Below, one piece after another: positions 16,314-24,017 of a DNA stretch of 64,000 bases (the first letter of the stretch is position 1; each line of letters opens with the position of its first letter). Source of the stretch: Capilliphycus robustus (GTDB taxonomy: Bacteria > Cyanobacteriota > Cyanobacteriia > Cyanobacteriales > Microcoleaceae); assembly GCF_034932365.1 (NCBI RefSeq), contig NZ_JAYGHR010000011.1, positions 1 through 64,000 of the forward strand, read 5' to 3'. A program made the translations under genes and the position numbers. Under the pieces are notes generated by a model, which did not search any database, was not told the DNA's origin, and worked only from the letters and a program-made list of their open reading frames with translations.

Positions 16314-16749
16314 GCTTCATGTGCCGAGCGACATTCGATTTTTAACGGTTGTCGAAAATTGGCTGTTGAGTAGTTTGGAGGTGGAATTGGGTCATCACAT
16401 TGATTGGCCCCGTCAATCCAATCGCTTTCGTTTGGTACTGGCTGAAGCCTACTCAAACGTGATTCGTCATGCTCACAAAGACCAGCCCCATCTACCGATT
16501 ATCATCCGCCTCGAATTGCAGGAGCGAGATATTGCTCTGGAAGTTTGGGATTGTGGAAGTGGTTATGAAGTAGATGAATATACCCCTCCCAACCCGGAAG
16601 ATCGGCAAGAAAGCGGCTATGGCTGGCTGATTATGAATCGATTGATGGATAGAGTTGACTACTGTTTACAGATTAATGGTCATAACTGTCTGCGTCTAGA
16701 AGCCAGTCTGGGAGAAAAAGTCAATGAGTCTGAACAACTCCAAGCTTGA
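16303..16749 (+). CDS. RsbW-like anti-sigma serine kinase
   Basis: This is a 148-residue HATPase-c protein of the anti-sigma factor kinase family. The N box is EAYSNVIRHAH near residues 47-57, and the G1 box is the DCGSGY stretch in LEVWDCGSGYEVDEY. Its reading frame overlaps the end of the PP2C phosphatase gene, so the two are translationally coupled. It probably phosphorylates an anti-anti-sigma partner and holds a sigma factor or another target; neither partner is seen nearby. Confidence 0.88.
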   Translation: MKTELHVPSDIRFLTVVENWLLSSLEVELGHHIDWPRQSNRFRLVLAEAYSNVIRHAHKDQPHLPIIIRLELQERDIALEVWDCGSGYEVDEYTPPNPEDRQESGYGWLIMNRLMDRVDYCLQINGHNCLRLEASLGEKVNESEQLQA

Positions 16750-16927
16750 AGATTTACCCGGTTTTTCGGATGAAGCTTAAACCGTTATGCTGTCATATTC
16801 TTAACAAAACTTAACTGAAATCTACACAATTTTAATTTTTGTAAATTTTAGTTGCAATATTTTCGAGGGGTAAGTCAATAATATCTGAAATCAGTTTTGA
16901 TGATATCTCAAGGACAGGAGACGCTCA

Positions 16928-17362
16928 GTGAATCAGCTTTTTCCACTTGCCCCCCGCTATCGCTTAGATGACGAAACTCCTTGGTTAAAGGGAATTGATC
17001 CGTCTCGCCATTATTGGATTAATATCAATGGAGATCAACAACTCACCGTTATTATACCGGGATTAATGGTATCTTCTGCCAGTGAGTTTAAACAAGCCAT
17101 TCTGTATTGGCGATCGCTGCAACCGGGAGATCAGATGACGATTGAGCGAGCCGCCGGAAGCTGTATTCTCTATTGTATTAGTGAAAACTGCTACGCCATT
17201 GAAGATCAAAATGCACCGATCAAAGTTTGGCATTTATTTGATCAAGAAACCATTGAAAGCTTATTGATGACGAGCCATCCCGACTGGAAATGTTCGGCGA
17301 AAGATCTAGAACTCGGACGAGAATTACTCACTCGTTCTCTACAACTTCCCAGTAAAGCTTAG
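16928..17362 (+). CDS. Conserved hypothetical cyanobacterial protein
   Basis: This 144-residue soluble protein starts at a GTG with a good ribosome site (AGGACAGGAG) just upstream. The N-terminus reads MNQLFPLAPRYRLDDE. It has three Cys, in SCILYCISENC, and no motif I recognise. It follows the PP2C/kinase pair on the same strand after a 178-base gap and converges on the CTDH gene. No function is assigned. Confidence 0.7.
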   Translation: MNQLFPLAPRYRLDDETPWLKGIDPSRHYWININGDQQLTVIIPGLMVSSASEFKQAILYWRSLQPGDQMTIERAAGSCILYCISENCYAIEDQNAPIKVWHLFDQETIESLLMTSHPDWKCSAKDLELGRELLTRSLQLPSKA

Positions 17363-17375
17363 ATTTAAACGGCTT

Positions 17376-17822
17376 TCAATCCGAATTTTCAGATGGGTTT
17401 TGAGAGGGGTTCTTGAAATTCAACAACTCCTGCAAAGAAGCCAACAGTTTAACCGTCACAACGGCAATTTCCCCATTGGGATTTAAAATAAATTGCCAAG
17501 CGACATTCACCCAAAATAAAGGCGTTTTCACTTTCCCAAACACTTGCACTTGTTGTTGACCATTCTCTAAGGTTTGGCTGACTCCCTCTTGGGGTTTAAG
17601 CTGCATTCCTTGAGCTTCTGCTGTTAGGTAGATGGCGATCGCTTCTTTTCCGTGCAGGGAATCTTCAAAGGGTGCTTCTAAGATGCCATCTTCTGCAAAT
17701 AAAGCCGCAGTTGCTTGAAAATTGCCAGCGTTGAGGGTTTCAAAATATTGGAGAACTTGGGGTTCTGTAATTCCTTCGATTTGCAGTAGACTATCTGAAT
17801 TTGATAAGGTTCTTGTCGGCAT
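17376..17822 (-). CDS. OCP C-terminal domain homologue (CTDH), carotenoid-binding
   Basis: This is about 148 residues of the NTF2-like fold found in the C-terminal half of orange carotenoid protein (OCP). The residues that bond the ketocarotenoid ring in OCP are conserved: Tyr in VLQYFETLN (OCP Tyr201) and Trp in NVAWQFILNP (OCP Trp288). CTDHs store or deliver carotenoid to helical carotenoid proteins (HCP). No Cys is present, so disulfide-linked dimers are not expected. The ATG at 17822 is chosen over the upstream TTG. It lies 78 bases after the HCP gene on the same strand, the usual HCP-CTDH order. Confidence 0.9.
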   Translation of the reverse strand: MPTRTLSNSDSLLQIEGITEPQVLQYFETLNAGNFQATAALFAEDGILEAPFEDSLHGKEAIAIYLTAEAQGMQLKPQEGVSQTLENGQQQVQVFGKVKTPLFWVNVAWQFILNPNGEIAVVTVKLLASLQELLNFKNPSQNPSENSD

Positions 17823-17909
17823 AACGTTCAATTCAAAACAGCAAATAAAACAAGAGAACAGCGATCATTTATGTATTTAGATCGCTGCTCTAGATCAATT
17901 ATAGATTAA

Positions 17910-18413
17910 CTAGGCGAGGGGATCGATTCCCATCCCTGAAACGACATTCCGCAGTACCGTAATTTGTTGACTGAATTCTAACTGCTCAATGGCAGCTAAA
18001 ACTTGACTTGAAGCGCGAGAAACGGGATAACCTGCGGGTACTCCAATCACAGAGCCTTCTTTCATCCATTCTGCTAACTGATACCAAAACGCCAGTTTAG
18101 TGTTAGCGCCAAGAACACCGTAGGCGCGACTGACTGGGGTGTTAACAGAAGCCGCAATGTCACGCATTGCTTTGAGTTGATCTTGGGGAGGCATCTGCTT
18201 GATATCATTGAGCAGACCTTCTGCAAATTGGAGACGAGCTGCACCGGGAGCCGCAGGGGTAACAGTCCGACCCATTTTGGTATAGAGGAACCAAAGCACT
18301 CCAAGCTGCTGATCGACATTGAGAGCTTTAAAGCTGGCAGTTACACGAGCAACAGCGTTTTGATCGCTGGAAACGAATACTTGGCTAAAACTTGTAGTTG
18401 AGGACTGCTTTAT
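17910..18413 (-). CDS. Helical carotenoid protein (HCP, OCP N-terminal homologue), 5' end cut by TnpB element
   Basis: The readable frame encodes about 167 residues of the all-helical OCP N-terminal domain. Carotenoid-contact residues are present: Trp and Tyr in LWFLYTKMG, Trp-Tyr in LAFWYQLAE, and the Arg in ITVLRNVVSGMG that forms the OCP salt bridge. Family members start about 24 residues before FKALNVD, which here falls exactly where TnpB element copy 2 ends. No ATG, GTG or TTG lies in frame until the GTG at 18299, which is inside helix regions. The gene has therefore lost its start and promoter and is probably non-functional or expressed only by read-through. Confidence 0.85.
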   Translation of the reverse strand: MKQSSTTSFSQVFVSSDQNAVARVTASFKALNVDQQLGVLWFLYTKMGRTVTPAAPGAARLQFAEGLLNDIKQMPPQDQLKAMRDIAASVNTPVSRAYGVLGANTKLAFWYQLAEWMKEGSVIGVPAGYPVSRASSQVLAAIEQLEFSQQITVLRNVVSGMGIDPLA

Positions 18414-19650
18414 AAAACTGATATAACGCGGTACAAACCGTGTTAACGTTTACTTCCTGCATCACCCCGGACTGTCGGCAGCACCCGGTCAGACAGGCAT
18501 TTCACCAAGAAGCCCTCGGCATAACCTTCTAAATTCAGGCTGGCATTCAAATCACGGTCAATGCTTACACCGCAATTATTACAGTTAAAAACTCGTTCTT
18601 TCAGTGCTATTTCTTGAACGTGACCGCAATTTGAACAGGTTTTAGTTGACGGATAGAATCTATCAGCAAACACTACTCTTGAACCGTACCACTCGGACTT
18701 ATACTCGACTTGGCGGCGAATTTCATAAAAAGCAGAATCAGCAATAGCACCCGCTAACTTATGATTTTTCATCATCCCAGAAACATTCAAATCCTCTAAC
18801 CCGATGACTGCGTGGTTTTTGCATAGCCATGAGGTGAGTTTGTGAATTGTATCTTTGCGAATGTTGACAATTCTTTGATGTGCTTTTGCCAGTTTCAGTC
18901 TAGCTTTATTCCTGTTATTTGAACCCTTCTGTTTTCTCGAGAGTTCGCGTTGAAGTTTTGCCAGATTTTTCTGTGCTTTTTTGTAAGCTCTGGGATTGGC
19001 AAAAACAGTACCATCTGAACAGGTCGCTAATACCTTAACCCCTACATCAACACCCAGGTATTCTCTTGATTTTACAGTCGGTTCTGGCTCAAACTCATAG
19101 CCTACAGAGATATACCAAGAATCGGCAACCCGACTAATTGTAACTCGTTTAGTCTGGATTTCGGTTAGGGGTTCGTAAGTGTTAACCCATCCAATAAAAG
19201 GAAGTTTTAACCTCCTTCCTGAAAACTTCATTACCTTACCGCAATTATCTAAAGTAAAGCTATCATTTCTGCCTTTTTTCTTGAACTTAGGATGTTTGGC
19301 AACGCCTTGAAAAAAGCGACTGAAAGCTTCCCCTAAGTGCATAAAGGCAAATTGATAAACTCTAGAACTTAGCGTTGACTGCCAGGGATAGTTTGGCTTA
19401 ATGTGATTGGTGTAGAACTTTTTTAGCTTATTCGCAGAAGGTTTTAGTCCTTCTTTATAAGCCTCATTCCACATCGCCAAAGCCCAATTCCAGACCCACC
19501 TAGAATATCCCGCGTGTTTAGCCATTAAGGTCTTTTGACGGTTATTAAGTTTGAGTTGGGTCTTGAAGGCTCGTTGCATAGATGTATTCTGTTATCTTAC
19601 AGATAGTACCGTGTTGTACCATAAATTGTCAACTAGGTTACTGCTCCTGA
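18414..19650 (-). mobile_element. IS1341-type TnpB-only element, copy 2
   Basis: This is the second copy of the element at 13,291-14,571, on the minus strand. Its left end (high coordinates) is bounded by TCAGGAGCAGTAAC and its right end by CCGCGTTATATCAGTTTT. Its right end abuts the HCP gene. Compared with copy 1 it has lost about 45-50 bases near the tnpB 3' end, a region expected to belong to the omega RNA scaffold. Ends are accurate to a few bases. Confidence 0.8.
18443..19579 (-). CDS. tnpB: RNA-guided nuclease TnpB (IS1341-type), copy 2
   Basis: This 378-residue TnpB is about 95% identical by eye to copy 1. It keeps the RuvC residues in LGVDVGVKVL, GLEDLNV and DRDLNAS, and the CSNCG/CNNCG zinc ribbon. 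Its C-terminus ends early (VRGDAGSKR) because of the deletion after VRGDA, while copy 1 continues for 17 more residues. The catalytic domain is complete, so the protein may still work if an omega RNA is available, for example in trans from copy 1. Confidence 0.92.
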   Translation of the reverse strand: MQRAFKTQLKLNNRQKTLMAKHAGYSRWVWNWALAMWNEAYKEGLKPSANKLKKFYTNHIKPNYPWQSTLSSRVYQFAFMHLGEAFSRFFQGVAKHPKFKKKGRNDSFTLDNCGKVMKFSGRRLKLPFIGWVNTYEPLTEIQTKRVTISRVADSWYISVGYEFEPEPTVKSREYLGVDVGVKVLATCSDGTVFANPRAYKKAQKNLAKLQRELSRKQKGSNNRNKARLKLAKAHQRIVNIRKDTIHKLTSWLCKNHAVIGLEDLNVSGMMKNHKLAGAIADSAFYEIRRQVEYKSEWYGSRVVFADRFYPSTKTCSNCGHVQEIALKERVFNCNNCGVSIDRDLNASLNLEGYAEGFLVKCLSDRVLPTVRGDAGSKR

Positions 19651-19893
19651 AAATCACCCAGTTTGACTGAAGGTGCAAGCTGAGACTAAAATCAATTTAG
19701 GACTCAATGTCAATTGTGATACTTCTCACTCGTTAACCTGATCGAAATCACCAAATTAACTCATTTAAAATCACAACTTTTATTGATATATCTCACTTGC
19801 GATAAAGATCAAAATCAATTCCTCTTAACCCCCCTATCACTGAAACTATAGGAAATCTCGACTATAGATAAGGTGGGGAGAGGAACAACTTTT
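19651..19893. other. Intergenic region upstream of HCP insertion, no gene seen
   Basis: About 240 bp hold the DNA that probably carried the original HCP promoter before the TnpB element inserted. It is AT-rich, and I see no clear promoter or gene. A small Cys-containing gene starts at 19894 on the plus strand. Confidence 0.4.
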
Positions 19894-20118
19894 ATGCAAA
19901 AATGTACAACTTGTCCGAAAACACAATGTCCTTTTAGATCTTCGGAGGTTAAAATATCGGGATTTTCACTCTTTATAGTCGGGTGTAAAATTAGCTATCG
20001 AGGAGAACAAATCTTTGATTTGAGTTGGCTACTTGCAGGTAAACCCATTATGCGCTTGCGAGAATCTCAAGTCAAAAAAGCACTGATTAAACTCAAAAAC
20101 AATCAAATTGCTAGTTAA
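19894..20118 (+). CDS. Small Cys-rich hypothetical protein
   Basis: This 74-residue protein starts MQKCTTCPKTQCPF, with Cys at positions 4, 7 and 12 and a later Cys in IVGCKISY. A GGGGAGAGGA ribosome site lies upstream, which supports the ATG at 19894 over an upstream in-frame GTG. The CxxC pattern suggests metal binding. I do not recognise the family. Confidence 0.55.
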   Translation: MQKCTTCPKTQCPFRSSEVKISGFSLFIVGCKISYRGEQIFDLSWLLAGKPIMRLRESQVKKALIKLKNNQIAS

Positions 20119-20161
20119 TAAAAATCCCTGAATACCCAGAAAAAATCTGGAAAAATCCGTT

Positions 20162-20296
20162 TTAAAATACTCGATTTAGTAATTTTTTATCCAGTTCTCT
20201 AATGTAATCTCGACCATATCTTCCATTTTCTAAACCCTCAAATAAATGAGAGGGTAAATCTTGAGTGACTTCCTCACTACAGGAAGCCACCCCCAT
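20162..20296 (-). pseudogene. Probable C-terminal gene fragment
   Basis: A short open frame of about 44 codons starts MGVASCSEEVTQDLPSHLFEGLENG and ends DKKLLNRVF. It has soluble, protein-like composition, but no ribosome site, and is cut upstream by the inverted-repeat element at 20,317-20,424. The open frame that continues through that element encodes only repeat sequence. It is probably the leftover end of a larger gene; the family is not recognised. Confidence 0.35.
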
Positions 20297-20316
20297 GGCG
20301 ATCGCCTGAGTTCCAT

Positions 20317-20424
20317 TTATAGCGCTACGCGCTAGGCAAAAGGCAACAGGCAAGAGGCAAAAGTGCCAGCAGAAAATATTTTCAGCATTTACCAATGTCC
20401 TAACCGTTATGCGTAGTGCTATAA
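20317..20424. mobile_element. Small inverted-repeat (MITE-like) element, copy 1
   Basis: The ends are TTATAGCGCTACGC and GCGTAGTGCTATAA, an imperfect inverted repeat with one mismatch. Inside are GGCAAAAGGCAA-type tandem heptamers and a conserved TTTCAG...AATGTCCTAACC block. A second copy with the same design is at 61,620-61,726. No coding capacity is seen. Confidence 0.65.
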
Positions 20425-20478
20425 AATAAAACAGTAGGGTAAACATCATTACAAAAAGTAAAAATGGTACAAACACCC

Positions 20479-20720
20479 GCCTGTTTGCCAGAGATTGAAA
20501 TCTCTGTCTAATAGATGAAGTCCTGTTAACAGGACTTGGGGTTTTAGTCAGGGAATAAATTCCCTGAGTTTTGGGGACTTGGGGTTTTAGTTCCCCAGCC
20601 AGTTTGCCTGTTTGCCAGAGATTGAAATCTCTGTCTAATAGATGAAGTCCTGTTAACAGGACTTGGGGTTTTAGTCAGGGAATAAATTCCCTGAGTTTTG
20701 AGGACTTAGAATTTTAGACG
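20479..20720. repeat. Tandem 127-bp repeat of short palindromes
   Basis: Two copies (from 20479 and 20606) each hold three consecutive palindromes: AGAGATTGAAATCTCT, AGTCCTGTTAACAGGACT and CAGGGAATAAATTCCCTG, about 30 bases apart, with GGGGTTTTAGT between them. The second copy diverges near its end. It could form a chain of small hairpins in RNA or DNA. It lies between the gene fragment and the DGQHR gene. Confidence 0.85.
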
Positions 20721-20762
20721 GGGAATTTATTCCCTGATTAACTAACTCTGACTCAAGAGCAA

Positions 20763-21956
20763 TTACATCCAACCTAACTGGGCTTTTGCTGTATTCACAG
20801 CGATTTTAATATTACTAGAACCAAATGACATCTTATACCGTTTAGCGGCATTTTTGGGATTTGGATCAATTGTAATCACATTATCCGCCCAAAGACTGCT
20901 ACTGCGTGACCAATCCAGTTGAGCGAGTTGAGAAATTTTCTGTTCATCAAATGAAGGCTCATTTTCATTATAGCATAAATGGAGCAATCGAGCTAAAATT
21001 TCTAACCCAACAGCCACCCCTAAAATCGATTTTTCCTTGAAATCATTAATTTCATCAACCGTTAAATCTTTGGGGCTTTTACTGGCAATATATTGAGTTT
21101 GAGGGCATTCAGAAAAGAACTGATTAAACGCATCAGCCAAAGCCTGAGACGCTTCATCAACATCATAATCTTCTAACTTTGCGTCTGGATCATTTTCAAA
21201 CGCACAACTGACCGCAGTCGCAATATATTTATTGGTATAAATCAACTTTTTCTTGGAATTAGGAGTGCGGTTAATCTTTTCGGTTTTTCCTCTAAACATT
21301 GACACTTTTTCAACCAATTGTTTCATAATGCCAACTAGACCTGTAAACTCTCCGAAGGACAATAACAAAGATTCAGCAAGTTCTTTGGTTTGTGCCATAT
21401 CTCTAAAATCTTTCTGACACTGGTTTAAATTTCCTTCTAAAACCAATGTAATTGGAAAGAAATTTTTCCCGATTAATTTAATTTGTTTGTTTCGGTATAA
21501 CTCATCAATGGCTTTCCAGCGATGCTGTCCGTCGGTAATATCAAGCGGTGTATCACGGGGAATGGCAACAAAACACATCCCTAAACCCAATTCAATCACT
21601 TGTATTTGTTCAGGATCAATATTAGCCGTTAACGTTCCTAAAATCCAAGGCTTATCTTGTTCGGCATGATGCACAATATAATCTTTGATTTCTTCGGCAT
21701 GACCTTTCACAACCGGACGATTTTTTCCAGAATCAGGGTCATTATCTTCAGAGGGTTTTGCTTCTAATAGCGTAGGAATATCTCTAGCCGGAACATTGAT
21801 TTGAATCATTTGCCGTTTTCCCTGTGGGAAAGTCAAACCCAGATAGCAGCAATATTCCTGACTATATTTTGAAAAAAGGGGGGCAAGTATAGCATCAATG
21901 CGGGGGTTTTGTTCGGGAAAATTATCACTAAGATCGTTCATGTTGGGTGAGGTCAT
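20763..21956 (-). CDS. DGQHR-domain protein, DndB-like (second copy)
   Basis: This is about 397 residues. The signature appears as DITDGQHRWKAIDELY near residue 145. DGQHR proteins include DndB, which regulates phosphorothioate DNA modification. The protein is shorter than and only distantly similar to the 524-residue DndB-like protein next to it, so the locus has two different members. The ATG at 21956 is chosen; an upstream in-frame TTG at 21971 has no clear ribosome site. It points away from dndC/dndD and follows the other DGQHR gene on the minus strand, separated by about 390 bp of hairpin repeats. Confidence 0.75.
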   Translation of the reverse strand: MTSPNMNDLSDNFPEQNPRIDAILAPLFSKYSQEYCCYLGLTFPQGKRQMIQINVPARDIPTLLEAKPSEDNDPDSGKNRPVVKGHAEEIKDYIVHHAEQDKPWILGTLTANIDPEQIQVIELGLGMCFVAIPRDTPLDITDGQHRWKAIDELYRNKQIKLIGKNFFPITLVLEGNLNQCQKDFRDMAQTKELAESLLLSFGEFTGLVGIMKQLVEKVSMFRGKTEKINRTPNSKKKLIYTNKYIATAVSCAFENDPDAKLEDYDVDEASQALADAFNQFFSECPQTQYIASKSPKDLTVDEINDFKEKSILGVAVGLEILARLLHLCYNENEPSFDEQKISQLAQLDWSRSSSLWADNVITIDPNPKNAAKRYKMSFGSSNIKIAVNTAKAQLGWM

Positions 21957-22107
21957 GCTGTCGGTGATCAATAAAAATTTGTGAGGTCTATCTTTATATT
22001 GTAGGCGTTAAAATCCTCAGATGACTACTCCTAACAAACTGTATCAAACACCGTATATTATTGTCGGAGTTAATATCAAAAAAAGTTGTAATGTTAATAT
22101 CTTTTGA

Positions 22108-22335
22108 CCTCTCCCCCAACCCCTCTCCACCTCTCCCTAACCCTCTCCTACGAGGAGAGGGAAATGGTGTCCCTAATGGGACTATTATTTAATGGCGAGG
22201 GGAGGCACGATTTTCTTCCCTCCTTTTAGGGGGGACTGAGGGGGGTAAATTTGACCTCTCCCCCAACCCCTCTCCTACGAGGCGAGGGGAGGCACGATTT
22301 TCTTCCCTCCTTTTAGGGGGGACTGAGGGGGGTTG
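22108..22335. repeat. C/G-rich hairpin repeats between the two DGQHR genes
   Basis: This spacer holds two copies of a CCCCTCTCCTACGAGG-type hairpin (near 22,118 and 22,271) and two copies of a CTTTTAGGGGGGACTGAGG-type element. It is the same family as at the left edge and inside the CHAT gene. It separates two co-oriented genes and could form strong RNA hairpins in any joint transcript. Confidence 0.8.
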
Positions 22336-22350
22336 GTGGGGGTTCTTCAA

Positions 22351-23925
22351 CTACAATATTTTTGGTAATGTAATCTCTCTCGGCTTGACAAACCGCCCCT
22401 CAAAACTGATCGCCCTATTTTCAAACGTCCTCGCCTCAGCCAACCCCCGTCGCAACTCCGCCCGATCCATCGGTTCATCTATTCCACCCAATATATAAAC
22501 CAACAACTTCGCCGCCAGATCTCGTCCTGCTACTCGGATACGCCGTTTATTCGGATCAAATAACACCCCATACCACAAAGACTCGGGGTATTCTATCCCC
22601 TTAAAGCCGCCCATTGCATCAAAAGATCGTAACTTTTCAAACAAACTGACTATCGGTTTTTGCTGCTGAAACACCAACACCCCTAACCCCTGGGCGATCG
22701 CCACTTGACCGACGGGACGAAACAAAATATTACTCTCACCCCCCGGTTTCTCAAAGCTAAACCGTCGCAACACAGGCGTTTCTTCGCCCCTTTCTAAACG
22801 TTGATAACTCGGTAAACTCGCCAACGCATCCAACAACCGTCGCAACTCCTGCATCCCCTCCTCTAGTTCATCATCATCGGGACGCATGGGAACTAACCCC
22901 GGTTTGGGCGAAAACCAATGGGGAAAGCGATCGCCTAAATAGCGCTGTGTCATCTCTTTGAGGGCTTGTAACGTCGTTAAAACCGTAGACTTAGAAGCCA
23001 CCGTCGCACTATCCCAGTTTATTCTAGGGTTGCGATCGCGTTTTTCTTTTAACAACGGATGAGTCACTGCCACCTGGCGCGTTACAATAGAAAATCCGTC
23101 ATCTTCATCGAGTAGGGCTAACTGACCTTTACTCAGTTTCACCGCCATCAGGTTAACGTGAACAAAAATAGATCGAACTCGCTGACGGGCTTGTTGACGG
23201 GTTTCTCCAGTTACCACTGCGGGAATAAATTCTATCCCAATGGTTTCGGAGGCGAGGTTTTTGATCTCCTCTGGAGTTAACGCCGAAACCTCTGTCATAT
23301 CCTCGAGGGTTATGGCTTCCCCGACTGCTTTTTTGATCTTGCTGTAGGGTTGCAGTTTTCCGGTTCGCAGAAGTCGCATCAAGCCTTGTATCCCCATCAG
23401 GCGATGTTGTCCGTCTAAGGCAAAGACAGCCTCATCGGAGTCTAACTGTAACAGTCCCAGTTTTCCTTGATGGTCTAACCCCTGAAAAGCGATCGCAGAC
23501 TCGGTGGCCCGTCCGTCCTCATCCCACTCAAATGCTTTCGGGTTATTTACCCAAGAGGGACAGATAACAACTAATAAAGCGGGGAACTTATGGGCTTTGT
23601 GGGTTGCCAGGTATTGGGCGAGGGGAAGTTGACGAGACCAGTCTAAAGGACGTTGTAAGATATCTTCTACGGTGTCTGCGACTCGTTCGACATTTCCGGT
23701 TTCTGGGTTCAGGTGACGTTTAAATAGGGGAAGTTGGGAAGCATAACCCACATTGCGATCCAACCAGTCCAATGTTACTGAACCGATAAACGCCTCTGTT
23801 CCTCCCATCTGGGTTTTGTGTACGAGGAGATGCTGAGGGGAGTTGAGGAAGGGTTCAAGAAACTTCGCGATCGCTTCTGGGTCTTGGGGGTTGGGTTTTG
23901 GGGTTGGATCGGTTGCAGATTTCAT
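22351..23925 (-). CDS. dndB: DNA sulfur modification protein DndB-like (DGQHR)
   Basis: This 524-residue protein has the DndB signature VFALDGQHRLMGIQGL near residue 172. An N-terminal region begins with a LLVHKTQMGGTEAFIG segment. In known systems DndB regulates the dnd operon and is not needed for the sulfur chemistry itself. It is divergent from the HNH, dndC and dndD genes, with a shared 92-bp promoter region that contains a perfect palindrome. This fits a regulator controlling the neighbouring operon. Gene symbol is by family; it could be a paralogue of the canonical protein. Confidence 0.82.
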   Translation of the reverse strand: MKSATDPTPKPNPQDPEAIAKFLEPFLNSPQHLLVHKTQMGGTEAFIGSVTLDWLDRNVGYASQLPLFKRHLNPETGNVERVADTVEDILQRPLDWSRQLPLAQYLATHKAHKFPALLVVICPSWVNNPKAFEWDEDGRATESAIAFQGLDHQGKLGLLQLDSDEAVFALDGQHRLMGIQGLMRLLRTGKLQPYSKIKKAVGEAITLEDMTEVSALTPEEIKNLASETIGIEFIPAVVTGETRQQARQRVRSIFVHVNLMAVKLSKGQLALLDEDDGFSIVTRQVAVTHPLLKEKRDRNPRINWDSATVASKSTVLTTLQALKEMTQRYLGDRFPHWFSPKPGLVPMRPDDDELEEGMQELRRLLDALASLPSYQRLERGEETPVLRRFSFEKPGGESNILFRPVGQVAIAQGLGVLVFQQQKPIVSLFEKLRSFDAMGGFKGIEYPESLWYGVLFDPNKRRIRVAGRDLAAKLLVYILGGIDEPMDRAELRRGLAEARTFENRAISFEGRFVKPREITLPKIL

Positions 23926-24017
23926 TCGTAAGTATTAAGCTATGAGAACAAGTTTTTAAAAACTTTGGAATATAAGGTATTATAACTGAACAGGGTGCTA
24001 GTAAAGAGGCAACAGAT
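23926..24017. promoter_or_regulatory. Divergent promoter region with AT palindrome
   Basis: These 92 bases lie between the divergent DndB-like gene and the HNH gene. A perfect 14-base palindrome, AGTTTTTAAAAACT, occurs at 23951-23964, with TATAAGG and TATTATAAC (-10 like) just to its right. It is a good place for a repressor such as DndB to bind; this is inferred. Confidence 0.4.

Noticed and set aside
17920..17940. tRNA-like T-arm sequence
   Set aside because: It lies inside the HCP coding sequence and has no acceptor or anticodon stem around it.
20479..20720. Possible CRISPR array
   Set aside because: Only two long units, no unique spacers, and the repeats are internal palindromes; no cas genes nearby.
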